A stretch of DNA of 61,144 bases from Rhodanobacteraceae bacterium (GCA_004299705.1 SCQS01000005.1:1-61144); one strand, 5' to 3'. Positions 1 to 8,774 are shown, counted from the stretch's first letter. Made by a program: numbers and translations. The notes: generated by a model not told the origin, from the sequence alone.

Positions 1-13
1 GAGGCACTGTCTC

Positions 14-253
14 ATGAGCAGCATCGAAGAGCGCGTCAAGAAGATCGTGGTCGATCAGTTGGGGGTCAAGGAAGAGGACGTTACGCCAAACGCCTCGTTC
101 GTCGACGATCTGGGCGCGGATTCGCTGGATACCGTGGAATTGGTGATGGCGCTCGAAGAGGAATTCGAAACCGAAATCCCCGACGAGGAAGCCGAGAAGA
201 TCACCACCGTCCAGCAAGCGGTGGATTACATCAAGGCGCACGTCAAATCCTGA
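14..253 (+). CDS. acpP: Acyl carrier protein
   Basis: Acyl carrier protein of type II fatty-acid synthesis, which carries acyl chains on a phosphopantetheine arm in the cytoplasm. The 79-residue acidic protein has the usual length and the invariant attachment motif GADSLD, placing the modified serine at residue 37. It begins 14 bases into the window, so its promoter and any fabG/fabD neighbours lie outside. fabF follows after a gap of about 285 bases that contains a dispersed palindromic repeat. The acpP-fabF order is standard in gammaproteobacteria. Confidence 0.98.
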   Translation: MSSIEERVKKIVVDQLGVKEEDVTPNASFVDDLGADSLDTVELVMALEEEFETEIPDEEAEKITTVQQAVDYIKAHVKS

Positions 254-369
254 ATTTGGCTGCGCGTGCCTGCGGGCGGCGCAATGAAGTGCCCTGCGGC
301 AACTCGAAAGCTGCGCCTCCCGTGCGCAGCTTTCGCTTTGTTGGGCCCGCGACTGTGCGGTGGCGTATG

Positions 370-500
370 TCGTTGAACACCCCCTTCGGTACGAGGGGGG
401 TCGCCGCGTAGCGGCGGGGGGATGACGGTGTGCGGCGAGGCCGTCTCCCTCTCGCGCTTCGCGCGCGTTCGCTTCGCTCCGCCCTTCTCATGCGAAGGGG
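370..500. repeat. Palindromic CCCCCTTC/GGGGGATG repeat upstream of fabF
   Basis: This stretch holds a C-run/G-run palindrome (ACCCCCTTCGG followed by GAGGGGGGTCG, then a GCCGCGTAGCGGC hairpin and GGGGGGATG). Degenerate CTTCGCGCGCG-type sequence and a second AGGGGGAAG half follow. The same unit recurs at 5097-5225 and 34610-34920 in both orientations, so it is a dispersed repeat family rather than a fabF-specific regulator. It lies between acpP and fabF and will form strong RNA hairpins in the operon transcript. Confidence 0.7.
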
Positions 501-537
501 GAAGCGGCAACCTCGAGTTTTCGATTACGGAGTTCCC

Positions 538-1791
538 ATGAACGAACGGCCCATGAACAAACGACGTGTGGTGGTCACCGGAATGGGCATGGTTTCGCCC
601 GTGGGCAACGACGTGGCGACGGCGTGGAAGAACGTGGTGGAAGGCGTGAGCGGGATCGGGCCGATCACGCATTTCGACGCCAGTGCGTTTCCGACCCGCA
701 TCGCGGGCGAGGTGAAGGGTTTCGACCCGGCGCTGTACGTCCCGCCGAAGGACATCAAGAAGATGGATACCTTCATCCACTACGGCATCGCCGCGGGCGC
801 CGAGGCGCTGAAGGATTCCGGCATCGAAATCACCGAAGCCAACGCTACCCGGGTCGGGGTCGCGGTGGGCGCCGGCATCGGCGGCATCGCCAGCATCGAG
901 CGCACCACGCTGGCCTATTACGAAGGCGGTCCGCGCAAGATCTCGCCGTTCTTCGTGCCGGGCTGCATCATCAACATGGCTTCCGGCAATCTCGCGATCA
1001 TCCACGGGTTGAAGGGGCCGAACATCGCCTGCGTCACCGCCTGCACCACGGCCACCCACAACATCGGCCTGGCGATGCGGATGATCCAGTACGGCGACGC
1101 CGACGCGATGCTGACCGGCGGTGCGGAGTTTTCGGTGACCGCGACGGCGGTCGGCGGATTCTGCTCGGCGCGCGCGATGAGCACGCGCAACGATGATCCG
1201 ACCCACGCCAGCCGGCCGTGGGACAAGGATCGCGACGGCTTCGTGCTGTCCGACGGTTCCGGCATCCTGATGCTGGAAGAGTACGAGCATGCGAAGGCGC
1301 GCGGTGCCCGTGTCTATGCGGAACTGGCGGGCTTCGGCATGAGCGACGACGCCTACCACATCACCGCGCCCAGCGAGGGTGGCGAGGGTGCGGCACGTTG
1401 CATGGCTGCAGCGGTGAAGGACGCCGGGGTCAATCCCTCCGACGTGCAGTACATCAACGCGCACGGCACCTCGACGCCGCTCGGCGATCTCGGCGAAGTG
1501 CACGCGGCCAAGCGCGTGTTCGGCGAGCATGCCTACAAGTTGGCGATGAGTTCCACCAAGTCCACCACCGGGCATCTGCTGGGCGCAGCCGGTGGCGTGG
1601 AGGCGATCTTCACGCTGCTGGCGATGCGCGACAACGTGCTGCCGCCGACCGCCAACCTCGACGAACCGGGCGAGGGCTGCGATCTCGACTTCGTGCCCAA
1701 CATCGCGCGCGACGGCAAGATCGACATCGCCATTTCCAACTCGTTCGGCTTCGGCGGCACCAACGGCACGCTGCTGTTCAAGCGTATTTGA
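538..1791 (+). CDS. fabF: 3-oxoacyl-[acyl-carrier-protein] synthase II (KAS II)
   Basis: Condensing enzyme that elongates acyl-ACP with malonyl-ACP. The thiolase-fold catalytic triad is visible: Cys169 in TACTTATH, His309 in NAHGTST and His346 in TGHLLGAAGG. The ATG at 538 is chosen because CGGAG sits five bases upstream; a second in-frame ATG at 553 is possible and would give 412 residues. The reading frame is open further upstream through repeat sequence, but that part is not protein-like. The length (417 residues) fits FabF. It acts with AcpP encoded just upstream and starts a run of closely packed genes ending with holB. Confidence 0.97.
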   Translation: MNERPMNKRRVVVTGMGMVSPVGNDVATAWKNVVEGVSGIGPITHFDASAFPTRIAGEVKGFDPALYVPPKDIKKMDTFIHYGIAAGAEALKDSGIEITEANATRVGVAVGAGIGGIASIERTTLAYYEGGPRKISPFFVPGCIINMASGNLAIIHGLKGPNIACVTACTTATHNIGLAMRMIQYGDADAMLTGGAEFSVTATAVGGFCSARAMSTRNDDPTHASRPWDKDRDGFVLSDGSGILMLEEYEHAKARGARVYAELAGFGMSDDAYHITAPSEGGEGAARCMAAAVKDAGVNPSDVQYINAHGTSTPLGDLGEVHAAKRVFGEHAYKLAMSSTKSTTGHLLGAAGGVEAIFTLLAMRDNVLPPTANLDEPGEGCDLDFVPNIARDGKIDIAISNSFGFGGTNGTLLFKRI

Positions 1792-1803
1792 CGGCAGCGG
1801 TCG

Positions 1804-3216
1804 ATGCCGGGTTTGCCAATCGCCGGCGCAGGGCATTTCGCCACGACGTGCCGGCATCGCGTGCTGCCGGGCGTGCGCGATCTGCTGCCATTGGCGGCAC
1901 GGTGCCCGCAGCGCTATCCCGGACTGCTGGAAAGTGCGTTGGCAGGCCCGCACGCACGCTGGGACATCCTGTTCGCATTCCCGCAGGACGCGTTGGTTTT
2001 GCATGCCGGGGTGGTCCGGAACGGCGACGGCGCGGCCATGGATACGGCGTGGCTGGATGCGCTGGATGCGGCATGGCGCTCCGCACAATCTGACCCGGCT
2101 GTCGCGAGCCCGGACGGTTGCGGCGACCTGCCTTTTCGCGGCGGCTGGCTGCTGTACCTGGGTTACGAACTGGCGGGCGAGATCGAGCGCGGACTGCGCC
2201 TGCCGGTTTCCTCCGGCTCGAGGGTGCCGATGGCACTGGCGCTGCGTTGCCCGGCGGCCATCATGGTCGATCGCGTGGCCGGGCGCACCGTGTTGATGGC
2301 GGAAGCCACTCAGCACGAGCTGCTGGATGCAATGCAGCGCGATCTCGAAGACGCGGGCAGCAGTGAGGTTCCCGTCGCGTCCACGTCGCCTGTATCCGTC
2401 CGGGAAGACGACCCCACGCGTTTCCTGTCGGGGGTCGCCCGCGTGCACGATTACCTTCGCAGTGGCGACACGTTTCAGGTGAACCTGTCGCGCGGCTGGC
2501 GCGCGCATTACGCGCAGGCACCGGAGCCGGCATGGCTGTACGCATCGCTGCGGCGCGCCAATCCCGCGCCCTTCGCGGGCTTGCTGCAACAGCCCGGCTG
2601 GGCGATCGCGAGTTCCTCGCCGGAGCGCCTGCTGGAAATCCGCAACGGCGTCGCGCAGACCCGCCCGATTGCCGGCACCCGTCCGCGGCTGGCCGGCGAC
2701 GATGACGCCGCACGCATCCGCGAGCTTGTCGCCAATGCCAAGGAGCGCGCCGAGCACGTGATGCTGGTCGATCTCGAACGCAACGACCTGGGCCGCATCT
2801 GCAGGCCGGGCAGCATCGTGGTCGACGAATGGATGACGACCGAGAGCTACGCGCACGTGCATCACATCGTGTCCAACGTGCGCGGGAACCTGCGCGCGGG
2901 CACGACGCCGGTACAGGCGATCGCCGCGGTGTTTCCGGGTGGCACCATCACCGGCTGCCCCAAGGTGCGCTGCATGGAAATCATCGCCGAACTGGAAGCC
3001 ACGCCGCGCGGCGCATACACCGGCGCGCTGGGTTATCTGAACCATGATGGCGATTGCGACCTCAACATCCTGATCCGTACCCTGGAGATTCAAGGCAATG
3101 CCGTGGCATTCCGCGCCGGCGCCGGCATCGTCGTGGATTCGGACGCCGAGGCAGAACTCGCGGAGACGCGCGCCAAGGCACGCGGCATGTTGCGTGCACT
3201 CGGTGTCGCGGGATGA
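1804..3216 (+). CDS. pabB: Aminodeoxychorismate synthase component I (PabB)
   Basis: Chorismate-utilising enzyme (anthranilate synthase/ADC synthase fold) that aminates chorismate for p-aminobenzoate and folate synthesis with a PabA glutaminase, which is not in this window. The C-terminal half carries VMLVDLERNDLGR and FPGGTITGCPKVRCMEII, typical of PabB. Its stop overlaps the pabC start by ATGA, which supports the PabB rather than TrpE assignment. One oddity: the motif reads PIAGTRPR with Ala290, where E. coli PabB has the PIKGT lysine that attacks chorismate. Alanine here is the TrpE-like state. The N-terminal ~90 residues are more divergent, and the ATG at 1804 lies 12 bases after fabF. 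Confidence 0.9.
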   Translation: MPGLPIAGAGHFATTCRHRVLPGVRDLLPLAARCPQRYPGLLESALAGPHARWDILFAFPQDALVLHAGVVRNGDGAAMDTAWLDALDAAWRSAQSDPAVASPDGCGDLPFRGGWLLYLGYELAGEIERGLRLPVSSGSRVPMALALRCPAAIMVDRVAGRTVLMAEATQHELLDAMQRDLEDAGSSEVPVASTSPVSVREDDPTRFLSGVARVHDYLRSGDTFQVNLSRGWRAHYAQAPEPAWLYASLRRANPAPFAGLLQQPGWAIASSSPERLLEIRNGVAQTRPIAGTRPRLAGDDDAARIRELVANAKERAEHVMLVDLERNDLGRICRPGSIVVDEWMTTESYAHVHHIVSNVRGNLRAGTTPVQAIAAVFPGGTITGCPKVRCMEIIAELEATPRGAYTGALGYLNHDGDCDLNILIRTLEIQGNAVAFRAGAGIVVDSDAEAELAETRAKARGMLRALGVAG

Positions 3217-4037
3217 GCACACGCGTGCTGGTGAATGGCAGCGACGATGCGCGGATCGCCGTGTCCGATCGCGGCCTGCTGTATGGCGACGGCTTGTTCG
3301 AAACGATCCGCTTCGTGCGCGGTGTGGCGCCGCTGTGGTCGCGGCACATGCAACGCTTGCGGGAAGGCTGCGCCCGGCTCGGCCTGGCCGCGCCGGATGC
3401 CGGACAGCTTGCGGCGGAAGCCCGGCACGTGCTGGATGGTGACGCCGACGCCGTGGTCCGCATCACCGTGACGCGCGGCACCGGCGAGCGCGGCTATGCA
3501 CCGTCCGCCACGTTGGCGGGCACGCGCATCGTCGCCGCGTTCGCGCTGCCGGCGCTTCCCGCGGATTGGTACCGGCATGGAATCCGGGTACGCTCTTGCG
3601 GGTTGCGGTTGGCGCGCCAGCCGCGCCTGGCTGGCATCAAGCACCTGAACCGCCTGGAACAGGTGCTGGCGCGGATGGAATGGTCCGATCCGGATCGGGT
3701 CGAAGGCTTGTTGTTCGATACCGACGAAAACCTGGTCTGCGCGACGGCCGCCAACGTGTTCGGCGTGCTGGATGGCGTGCCGGTCACGCCGGCGCTCGAC
3801 CAGTGCGGCGTCGCCGGCGTGCTGCGCGCGGAATTGCTGGAGGCCTTCCCGGATACGCGGGTCGGCGTCGTCACCAAGGAGGCATCGATGCGGATGGATG
3901 AAATGTTCCTGTGCTCCAGCGTGCGCGGCGTGTTGCCGGTGCGGGAAGTGGACGGGCGTCCCTTGCGAATCGGCGCGGCGACCCGCGCCGCGCAGTCGCA
4001 CTGGCGCGCGCTGGGTTTTGACGGAGCGCGGGAATGA
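3213..4037 (+). CDS. pabC: Aminodeoxychorismate lyase (PabC)
   Basis: PLP-dependent fold-type IV lyase that converts 4-amino-4-deoxychorismate to p-aminobenzoate and pyruvate. The start ATG overlaps the pabB stop (ATGA), giving 274 residues, close to E. coli PabC. The N-terminal block SDRGLLYGDGLFETIR is characteristic, and the PLP lysine is Lys143 in GIKHLNRLEQV. The downstream mltG start again overlaps its stop. Branched-chain aminotransferases share this fold, but the position after pabB and the short length favour PabC. Confidence 0.93.
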   Translation: MSTRVLVNGSDDARIAVSDRGLLYGDGLFETIRFVRGVAPLWSRHMQRLREGCARLGLAAPDAGQLAAEARHVLDGDADAVVRITVTRGTGERGYAPSATLAGTRIVAAFALPALPADWYRHGIRVRSCGLRLARQPRLAGIKHLNRLEQVLARMEWSDPDRVEGLLFDTDENLVCATAANVFGVLDGVPVTPALDQCGVAGVLRAELLEAFPDTRVGVVTKEASMRMDEMFLCSSVRGVLPVREVDGRPLRIGAATRAAQSHWRALGFDGARE

Positions 4038-5086
4038 GTCGTCGCGGGATTCGCCGGCAACGCGGTCGTGTGGCAGGGCCCTGGGTACTGCTGGCGCTGG
4101 TGATCGTGCTGGCGATCGCGGCGGCCATCATCTGGAGCGGGATCAGTTACCTGCATTTCACCCGCACGCCGCTGGCCGTGCGTACCACGGGACAGACGCT
4201 GGAAATCGCCAGGGGCGAGGGCTTCAAGGACATCGTCCGGCAGTTGCGCGGCGAAAAACTCAGCGACGCGTCGCCACTGCTGTGGCGGGCGCTGGCGTTG
4301 CGCCTTGGCGTGGCCAACAAGCTGCACGCGGGCGAATACGCACTGGCGCCGGGCATGACGCCGACGGTCTTGCTGGAAAACATGGCGGCGGGCCGCGTGG
4401 TGCACCGGCGCGTCACGCTGGTCGATGGCTGGACCTTCGCGCAGGTGCGGCAGGCATTGCAGAAGGCGCCGAAACTCGTGCACGACCTGGACAAGCTCGG
4501 CGATACGCAGGTGATGGCGAAGCTCGGCGATGCCGGCGTGTCGCCCGAAGGCGAGTTCATGCCGGAAACCTACGATTACGTGCTCGGCATGTCCGACCTC
4601 GACATCCTCAAGCGCGCGCACAAGGCGATGCAGGCGTACCTCGCGCAGCAATGGGCGGCGCGCGACACGTCCATTTCGATCCGGACGCCGTACCAGGCGT
4701 TGATCCTGGCCTCGCTGGTGGAGAAGGAAACCGCGGTGCCGTCCGAGCTGCCGCGCATCGCGGGCGTGTTCGAGCGCAGGCTCAAGCTCGGGATGAAACT
4801 CGAAACCGACCCCAGCGTGATCTTCGGCATGGGCGCGGCCTACACGGGCAAGATCCACAAGGTGGACCTGGAAACCGACACGCCCTACAACACCTACACG
4901 CGCTACGGCCTGCCGCCGACGCCGATCGCGCTGCCCAGCCCCGCCGCGATCCACGCGGTGCTGCACCCCGCCGCGGGCGACGCGCTGTATTTCGTGGCCA
5001 AGGGCGACGGCACCCACCAGTTTTCCGCCACACTGGCCGAGCAGAATGCGGCGGTGAAAAAGTACATCCTGGACAAGAAGCACTGA
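4034..5086 (+). CDS. mltG: Endolytic murein transglycosylase (MltG/YceG family)
   Basis: Inner-membrane lytic transglycosylase that cleaves nascent glycan strands and is thought to act as a terminase of peptidoglycan synthesis. A single membrane anchor spans about residues 15-37 (WVLLALVIVLAIAAAIIW). The YceG domain follows, with the catalytic-region motif LVEKETA (Glu230) and the LETDPSVIFG and PYNTYTRYGLPPTPI blocks. The 350-residue length is normal. It overlaps pabC by ATGA. About 160 bases of palindromic repeat separate it from tmk. Confidence 0.95.
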   Translation: MSRRGIRRQRGRVAGPWVLLALVIVLAIAAAIIWSGISYLHFTRTPLAVRTTGQTLEIARGEGFKDIVRQLRGEKLSDASPLLWRALALRLGVANKLHAGEYALAPGMTPTVLLENMAAGRVVHRRVTLVDGWTFAQVRQALQKAPKLVHDLDKLGDTQVMAKLGDAGVSPEGEFMPETYDYVLGMSDLDILKRAHKAMQAYLAQQWAARDTSISIRTPYQALILASLVEKETAVPSELPRIAGVFERRLKLGMKLETDPSVIFGMGAAYTGKIHKVDLETDTPYNTYTRYGLPPTPIALPSPAAIHAVLHPAAGDALYFVAKGDGTHQFSATLAEQNAAVKKYILDKKH

Positions 5087-5096
5087 TGCGCGTGAG

Positions 5097-5225
5097 ACGA
5101 CCATCCCCCCGCCGCGCTGCGGCGACCCCCTTCGTTTCGAAGGGGGTATCCATTGTCACGTCGGGTGATTCTCGTTGTTCACCCCCTTCCGCAGGAAGGG
5201 GGTCGCTGCGCAGCAGCGGGGGGAT
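5097..5225. repeat. Inverted pair of CCCCCTTC/GGGGGATG palindromic repeats
   Basis: Two copies of the repeat seen before fabF lie head to head. The first reads CATCCCCCCGCC...GACCCCCTTC then GAAGGGGGT; the second reads ACCCCCTTCC GCA GGAAGGGGGTCG ... GGGGGGATG. The arrangement separates mltG from tmk in an otherwise overlapping operon and could form a large cruciform or RNA stem. Its role is unknown. Confidence 0.75.
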
Positions 5226-5246
5226 GCGAGCGGGAGTACGCGCGCG

Positions 5247-5888
5247 ATGACGCACACTGAACCTTCGCAACGTGGCCGGCTGATCACGCTCGAAGGGGGC
5301 GAGGGCGCCGGCAAGAGCACCCTGCTGGCCGGCCTGCGCGCGCATTTCGAAGGCAAGGGGCTGGACGTGCTGTACACGCGCGAACCGGGCGGCACGCCGG
5401 TGGGCGAGGCGATCCGCGCGCTGGTGCTGGATCCCGCGCACCGCCACATCGCCGCCGAAACCGAATTGCTGCTGATGTTCGCGGCGCGCGCGCAATTGGT
5501 GCGCGAGGTGTTGCGGCCGGCGCTGGCGGCAGGGCGCTGGGTGTTGTGCGATCGCTTCACCGACGCAAGTTACGCCTATCAAGGCGGCGGCCGTGGCATC
5601 GACGCCGCACGCATCGCCGAGCTGGAACGCATCGCCACCGAGGGATTGAAACCCGACCTGACCCTGCTGCTGGATTTGCCGGTCGCCGCTGGACGTGCGC
5701 GCGCCAGCCAGCGTAGCGACGCCGACCGCATCGAGGCCGAGCGCGATGATTTCTTCGAACGCGTGCGTGCGGCCTACCGCGCGCGGGCCGCCGCCGAGCC
5801 GCAGCGTTTTTGCGTGATCGATGCATCGCGGCCGGCCGAGGCGGTTTTGCGCGCCGCGCTGGCGGCAATCGAAGGCTTGCGCGCATGA
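5247..5888 (+). CDS. tmk: Thymidylate kinase
   Basis: Phosphorylates dTMP to dTDP for DNA synthesis. The P-loop EGGEGAGKST lies at residues 16-25, the DR motif is in LCDRFTDASYAYQGGGRG, and the lid region is arginine-rich (RARASQRSDADRIEAE). The ATG at 5247 is preceded by GGGAG ten bases upstream and gives 213 residues, the usual size. The open frame continues upstream only through repeat sequence. Its stop overlaps the holB start (ATGA), the common tmk-holB coupling. Confidence 0.96.
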   Translation: MTHTEPSQRGRLITLEGGEGAGKSTLLAGLRAHFEGKGLDVLYTREPGGTPVGEAIRALVLDPAHRHIAAETELLLMFAARAQLVREVLRPALAAGRWVLCDRFTDASYAYQGGGRGIDAARIAELERIATEGLKPDLTLLLDLPVAAGRARASQRSDADRIEAERDDFFERVRAAYRARAAAEPQRFCVIDASRPAEAVLRAALAAIEGLRA

Positions 5889-6883
5889 GCGAGGAAGCGG
5901 CCAACGTCGTTGCCATCGCGCCCGGCGACCCGCTACCGCCGTGGTGCGCTGGGCAATGGAATTTGCTGTCCGCGCGCGCGCTGCAAGGCACGCTTCCGCA
6001 CGCGCTGCTGCTGTGCGGCCCCACCGGCCTCGGCAAACGTGCGCTCAGCGAAGCCTTCGTGCGCGCGCGCCTGTGCGAAACGCCGCGCGACGGACATGCC
6101 TGCGGGAACTGTCGCGCCTGCAAGCTGCTGGCGGCGGGCACACACCCCGACCGCATGCGGGTAACGCTGGAACCCAACCCGAAGACCGGCGTGATGCGCC
6201 GCGAAATCGTGATCGACCAGATCCGTGCGCTGTCGGCACGCCTCGCGATGGCGAGCCAACTGGATGGCTGGCAGGTTGCGGTGATCGACCCGGCCGAGGC
6301 CATGAACGCGGCGGCGCAGAACGCTTTGCTGAAGACCCTGGAAGAGCCCACCGACGCCAGCTTGATCGTGCTTGTGGCCGACCAGCCGTGGCGACTCAGC
6401 GCGACCATCCGGAGCCGTTGCCAGCGGCTGGACTTCGCCGTGCCCGCGCGTGCGGATGCATTGGAATGGTTGCGCGCACGCGGCGTCGAGGCACCTGAAA
6501 GCGTGCTCGCCGCCGCCGGCGGCAACCCGGGGCAAGCCTGGTTGCTGGCAGAGCAAGGCGGCATGCAACGACGGCAGGAAGTCGCGCGTGACCTGCTTGC
6601 CTTGGCGGCTGGGCGGGGCGATGCGCGTGCGATCGGCAAGGCATGGGCGGACGACGAACCCCTGCAACGCCTGGAACACGCCGCGCGCCTGCTGGAAGGC
6701 GCCTTGCGTGCGCGTTCCGAGGAGCGGCACGCACGCTTCGACCCCGGCTGGGACGAGGCGGTGTTGGCCGCGCGCTTCTCCGAAGCCAACCGCCTGCGTG
6801 TGCTGCTGAACGGCCCGTTGCGTGCCGACCTGGTGTTGTTCGAGTGGCTGGATGGCATGGCGCAAAAGCGCACGCCAGCCTGA
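5885..6883 (+). CDS. holB: DNA polymerase III subunit delta'
   Basis: Clamp-loader subunit of the replicative polymerase (AAA+ fold). The 332-residue protein has a P-loop-like CGPTGLGKR at about residues 44-52 and a zinc module with cysteines in CETPRDGHACGNCRACK. AQNALLKTLEEP and a sensor region RSRCQRLDF follow. It begins inside the tmk stop codon and ends about 95 bases before the next gene. In relatives holB is directly followed by pilZ; here a PIG-L gene lies between them. Confidence 0.95.
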   Translation: MSEEAANVVAIAPGDPLPPWCAGQWNLLSARALQGTLPHALLLCGPTGLGKRALSEAFVRARLCETPRDGHACGNCRACKLLAAGTHPDRMRVTLEPNPKTGVMRREIVIDQIRALSARLAMASQLDGWQVAVIDPAEAMNAAAQNALLKTLEEPTDASLIVLVADQPWRLSATIRSRCQRLDFAVPARADALEWLRARGVEAPESVLAAAGGNPGQAWLLAEQGGMQRRQEVARDLLALAAGRGDARAIGKAWADDEPLQRLEHAARLLEGALRARSEERHARFDPGWDEAVLAARFSEANRLRVLLNGPLRADLVLFEWLDGMAQKRTPA

Positions 6884-6977
6884 CCGCGTCCGGTCAGCGC
6901 CCGCTCAGTTGCTTGTCGCACAATCGCGCAGCCGTTGCACGGCGTACCCTGTGCCCTGTAAGGAAGGACAGCCCGAC

Positions 6978-7967
6978 TTGCGCCTGGAAAAAACCTCCGC
7001 CCTGTTCGATCCCGACGCGCTGTTGCAGCGGCCCGATGCCCGCCTGATGGTGCTGGCACCGCATCCGGATGACGAATCGCTGGCTGCGGGCGGGTTGATC
7101 CAGCGCGCGTTGGCGCGGGGCGTGGCAGTGAGCGTGGTGTTCATCACCGACGGCGAAAACAATCCCTGGCCGCAGCGCGTGCTGGAGCGACGGCTTAGGA
7201 TCGGCCCGCGAGAACACGCGGGGTGGGCGGCGCGCCGGCGCTCCGAAGCCGACGCCGCGTTGCGCGCGTTGGGTGCGGAAGGCGTCGCCGTGCATCGGCT
7301 GGGCTGGCCGGATGGCGGCGTCACCTGGAAGCTGCTGGACGACACCGCCACGATGCTGGCGACACTGCGTGCGCTGTTCGAACGCGAGCGGCCCAGCGTG
7401 CTGGTGTTGCCCGACCTTGTCGATCGGCATCCCGACCACAGCGCGATCCACGTGTTGGCGGAAATGGTTTTCCAAAGCATGCCGGATAGGCCGAAGCCGG
7501 CCTGTCTCGGCTATTTGTTGCATGGACGTTCGCGCCCCGGCTTGCCGCGGCGCGCCGTGTTTGCGTTGAACGCCGCGGAGCAGGCGCGCAAGCGCGCGGC
7601 CATCGAAGCCCATGCCAGCCAGACCGCGCTCAGCTACGGGCGTCTGCTGCGCTCGGCGGCGGCGAGCGAGGGTTTCGTGGCCGGACTGGATTTTCATGAT
7701 CGCGTGGATGCGACTTTGCCGTGGTTGCCACCACGCTGGTTGCGGCCGTGGCTTGCATTGCTGGCCGTGGACGGCGCGGGTGGAGAGCGGATTCGCTTGA
7801 GCCATGGCCGCGATGCCAACCTGTTCTGGCGCGACGGCAGTCCCGCGGCCGCCATCCCCAGGACATTGCGACCGCCGTACTACATCAAGCTGTGCTGCCC
7901 GCTGCCGTCGCCGTGGGTGTTCGACGGCTGGGGTTGGTGCCGCTTCGGCGCGCCGCACGTTGCTTGA
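6978..7967 (+). CDS. PIG-L/LmbE family deacetylase
   Basis: Zinc-dependent N-deacetylase family (GlcNAc-PI deacetylase, MshB, LmbE). The metal site is seen as APHPDDE (about residues 27-33) and the second histidine block as HPDHSAIHVL. A TTG start at 6978 is preferred because AAGGAAGG lies ten bases upstream; a GTG at 6951 is an alternative. The result is 329 residues. The substrate cannot be told from sequence; sugar or lipid-linked GlcNAc derivatives are the usual targets. It sits between holB and pilZ, so it may be cotranscribed with the type IV pilus regulator. Confidence 0.8.
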   Translation: MRLEKTSALFDPDALLQRPDARLMVLAPHPDDESLAAGGLIQRALARGVAVSVVFITDGENNPWPQRVLERRLRIGPREHAGWAARRRSEADAALRALGAEGVAVHRLGWPDGGVTWKLLDDTATMLATLRALFERERPSVLVLPDLVDRHPDHSAIHVLAEMVFQSMPDRPKPACLGYLLHGRSRPGLPRRAVFALNAAEQARKRAAIEAHASQTALSYGRLLRSAAASEGFVAGLDFHDRVDATLPWLPPRWLRPWLALLAVDGAGGERIRLSHGRDANLFWRDGSPAAAIPRTLRPPYYIKLCCPLPSPWVFDGWGWCRFGAPHVA

Positions 7968-8022
7968 CCGCGTGGGGCGGCGGCGGCAAGCTGGCGCCGC
8001 CGGCATGCGAGGAGTGGACACG

Positions 8023-8391
8023 ATGGCAACGATGGGCAATGCGCGCGGCATGGGCAGTCAGGGCATCCTGCCGGTCGTCATCAAGGACAAGCACACCCTG
8101 TACCAGTCGTACATGTCCTTCGTGAAGGGCGGCGGCCTGTTCGTGCCCACCAACAAGCGCTACAACCTCGGTGACGAAGTGTTCCTGCTGATGACGCTGC
8201 CCGAGGAGACCGAGCGCGTCGCGACCACCGGTCGGGTGGTGTGGATCACGCCGATCGCGGCGCAGGGCAACCGGCCCGCTGGCATCGGCGTGCAATTCAC
8301 CGAAAGCGCCGACGGCGACAACGCGCGCACCAAGATCGAAACCCTGCTGGCGGGGTTGCAGGGTGGCGACAAGCCGACGCATACGATGTAG
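8023..8391 (+). CDS. pilZ: Type IV pilus assembly protein PilZ
   Basis: Small PilZ-domain protein (122 residues) needed for type IV pilus biogenesis. The sequence SYMSFVKGGGLFVPT, then YNLGDEVFLLMTLPE and GIGVQF, is that of canonical PilZ. The RxxxR and D/NxSxxG motifs that bind c-di-GMP are absent, as known for the founding PilZ group. The ATG at 8023 has GAGGAG about eight bases upstream. Its place downstream of tmk-holB is conserved in Xanthomonas-type genomes, although an extra PIG-L gene intervenes here. Confidence 0.93.
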   Translation: MATMGNARGMGSQGILPVVIKDKHTLYQSYMSFVKGGGLFVPTNKRYNLGDEVFLLMTLPEETERVATTGRVVWITPIAAQGNRPAGIGVQFTESADGDNARTKIETLLAGLQGGDKPTHTM

Positions 8392-8424
8392 GACTTCCGG
8401 ATAATCTGGCATTCGGACCACGGA

Positions 8425-8453
8425 TTGGCCCTTGTCACGCGATGCCGTACAAT
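8425..8453 (+). promoter_or_regulatory. Candidate sigma-70 promoter of the toxin-antitoxin pair
   Basis: TTGGCC at 8425-8430 and TACAAT at 8448-8453 are separated by 17 bases, a plausible housekeeping promoter. The expected transcription start falls almost on the toxin ATG at 8460, and no Shine-Dalgarno sequence is visible there. The transcript may therefore be leaderless or nearly so. This is an inference from pattern only. Confidence 0.4.
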
Positions 8454-8459
8454 AATCCC

Positions 8460-8774
8460 ATGTTCGAGTTCATCGAGCTGGCGCCTTTCGCGCGAGCGCG
8501 AGAGGCGTATGGCATGGACGATGCGGAGTTTGCGCAGTTGCAGGCCGCGTTGCTGGCCGATCCCGACGCCGGTGACGTGATTCCCGCGTCGTCCGGTTGC
8601 CGCAAGTTGCGTTGGCGGGCGCCGGGACGTGGCAAGCGCGGCGGCTACCGCGTGGTCTACTTCCTACGCAACGCCCAGGGTCAGATCGTGCTGGTGCTGC
8701 TGTATGCCAAGAACGTGCGCGAGAACATCGAACCGGAACTGTTGCGAGCGTTGAAAGAGAGGTTCAGACCATGA
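8460..8774 (+). CDS. RelE/HigB-family toxin
   Basis: Small basic protein (104 residues) that resembles the RelE-like HigB2 group of ribosome-dependent mRNA interferases. The motif sequence is CRKLRWRAPGRGKRGGYRVVYF followed by VLVLLYAKN and an ENIEPELLRAL tail. The arrangement is toxin first, with its stop overlapping the start of the XRE antitoxin (ATGA), as in higBA operons. There is no Shine-Dalgarno before the ATG at 8460. The cleavage activity is known for the family and not shown here. Confidence 0.85.
   Translation: MFEFIELAPFARAREAYGMDDAEFAQLQAALLADPDAGDVIPASSGCRKLRWRAPGRGKRGGYRVVYFLRNAQGQIVLVLLYAKNVRENIEPELLRALKERFRP

Noticed and set aside
226-3222. 998-codon minus-strand open frame opposite fabF and pabB
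   Set aside because: Antisense shadow of two well-supported genes, with no family motifs.
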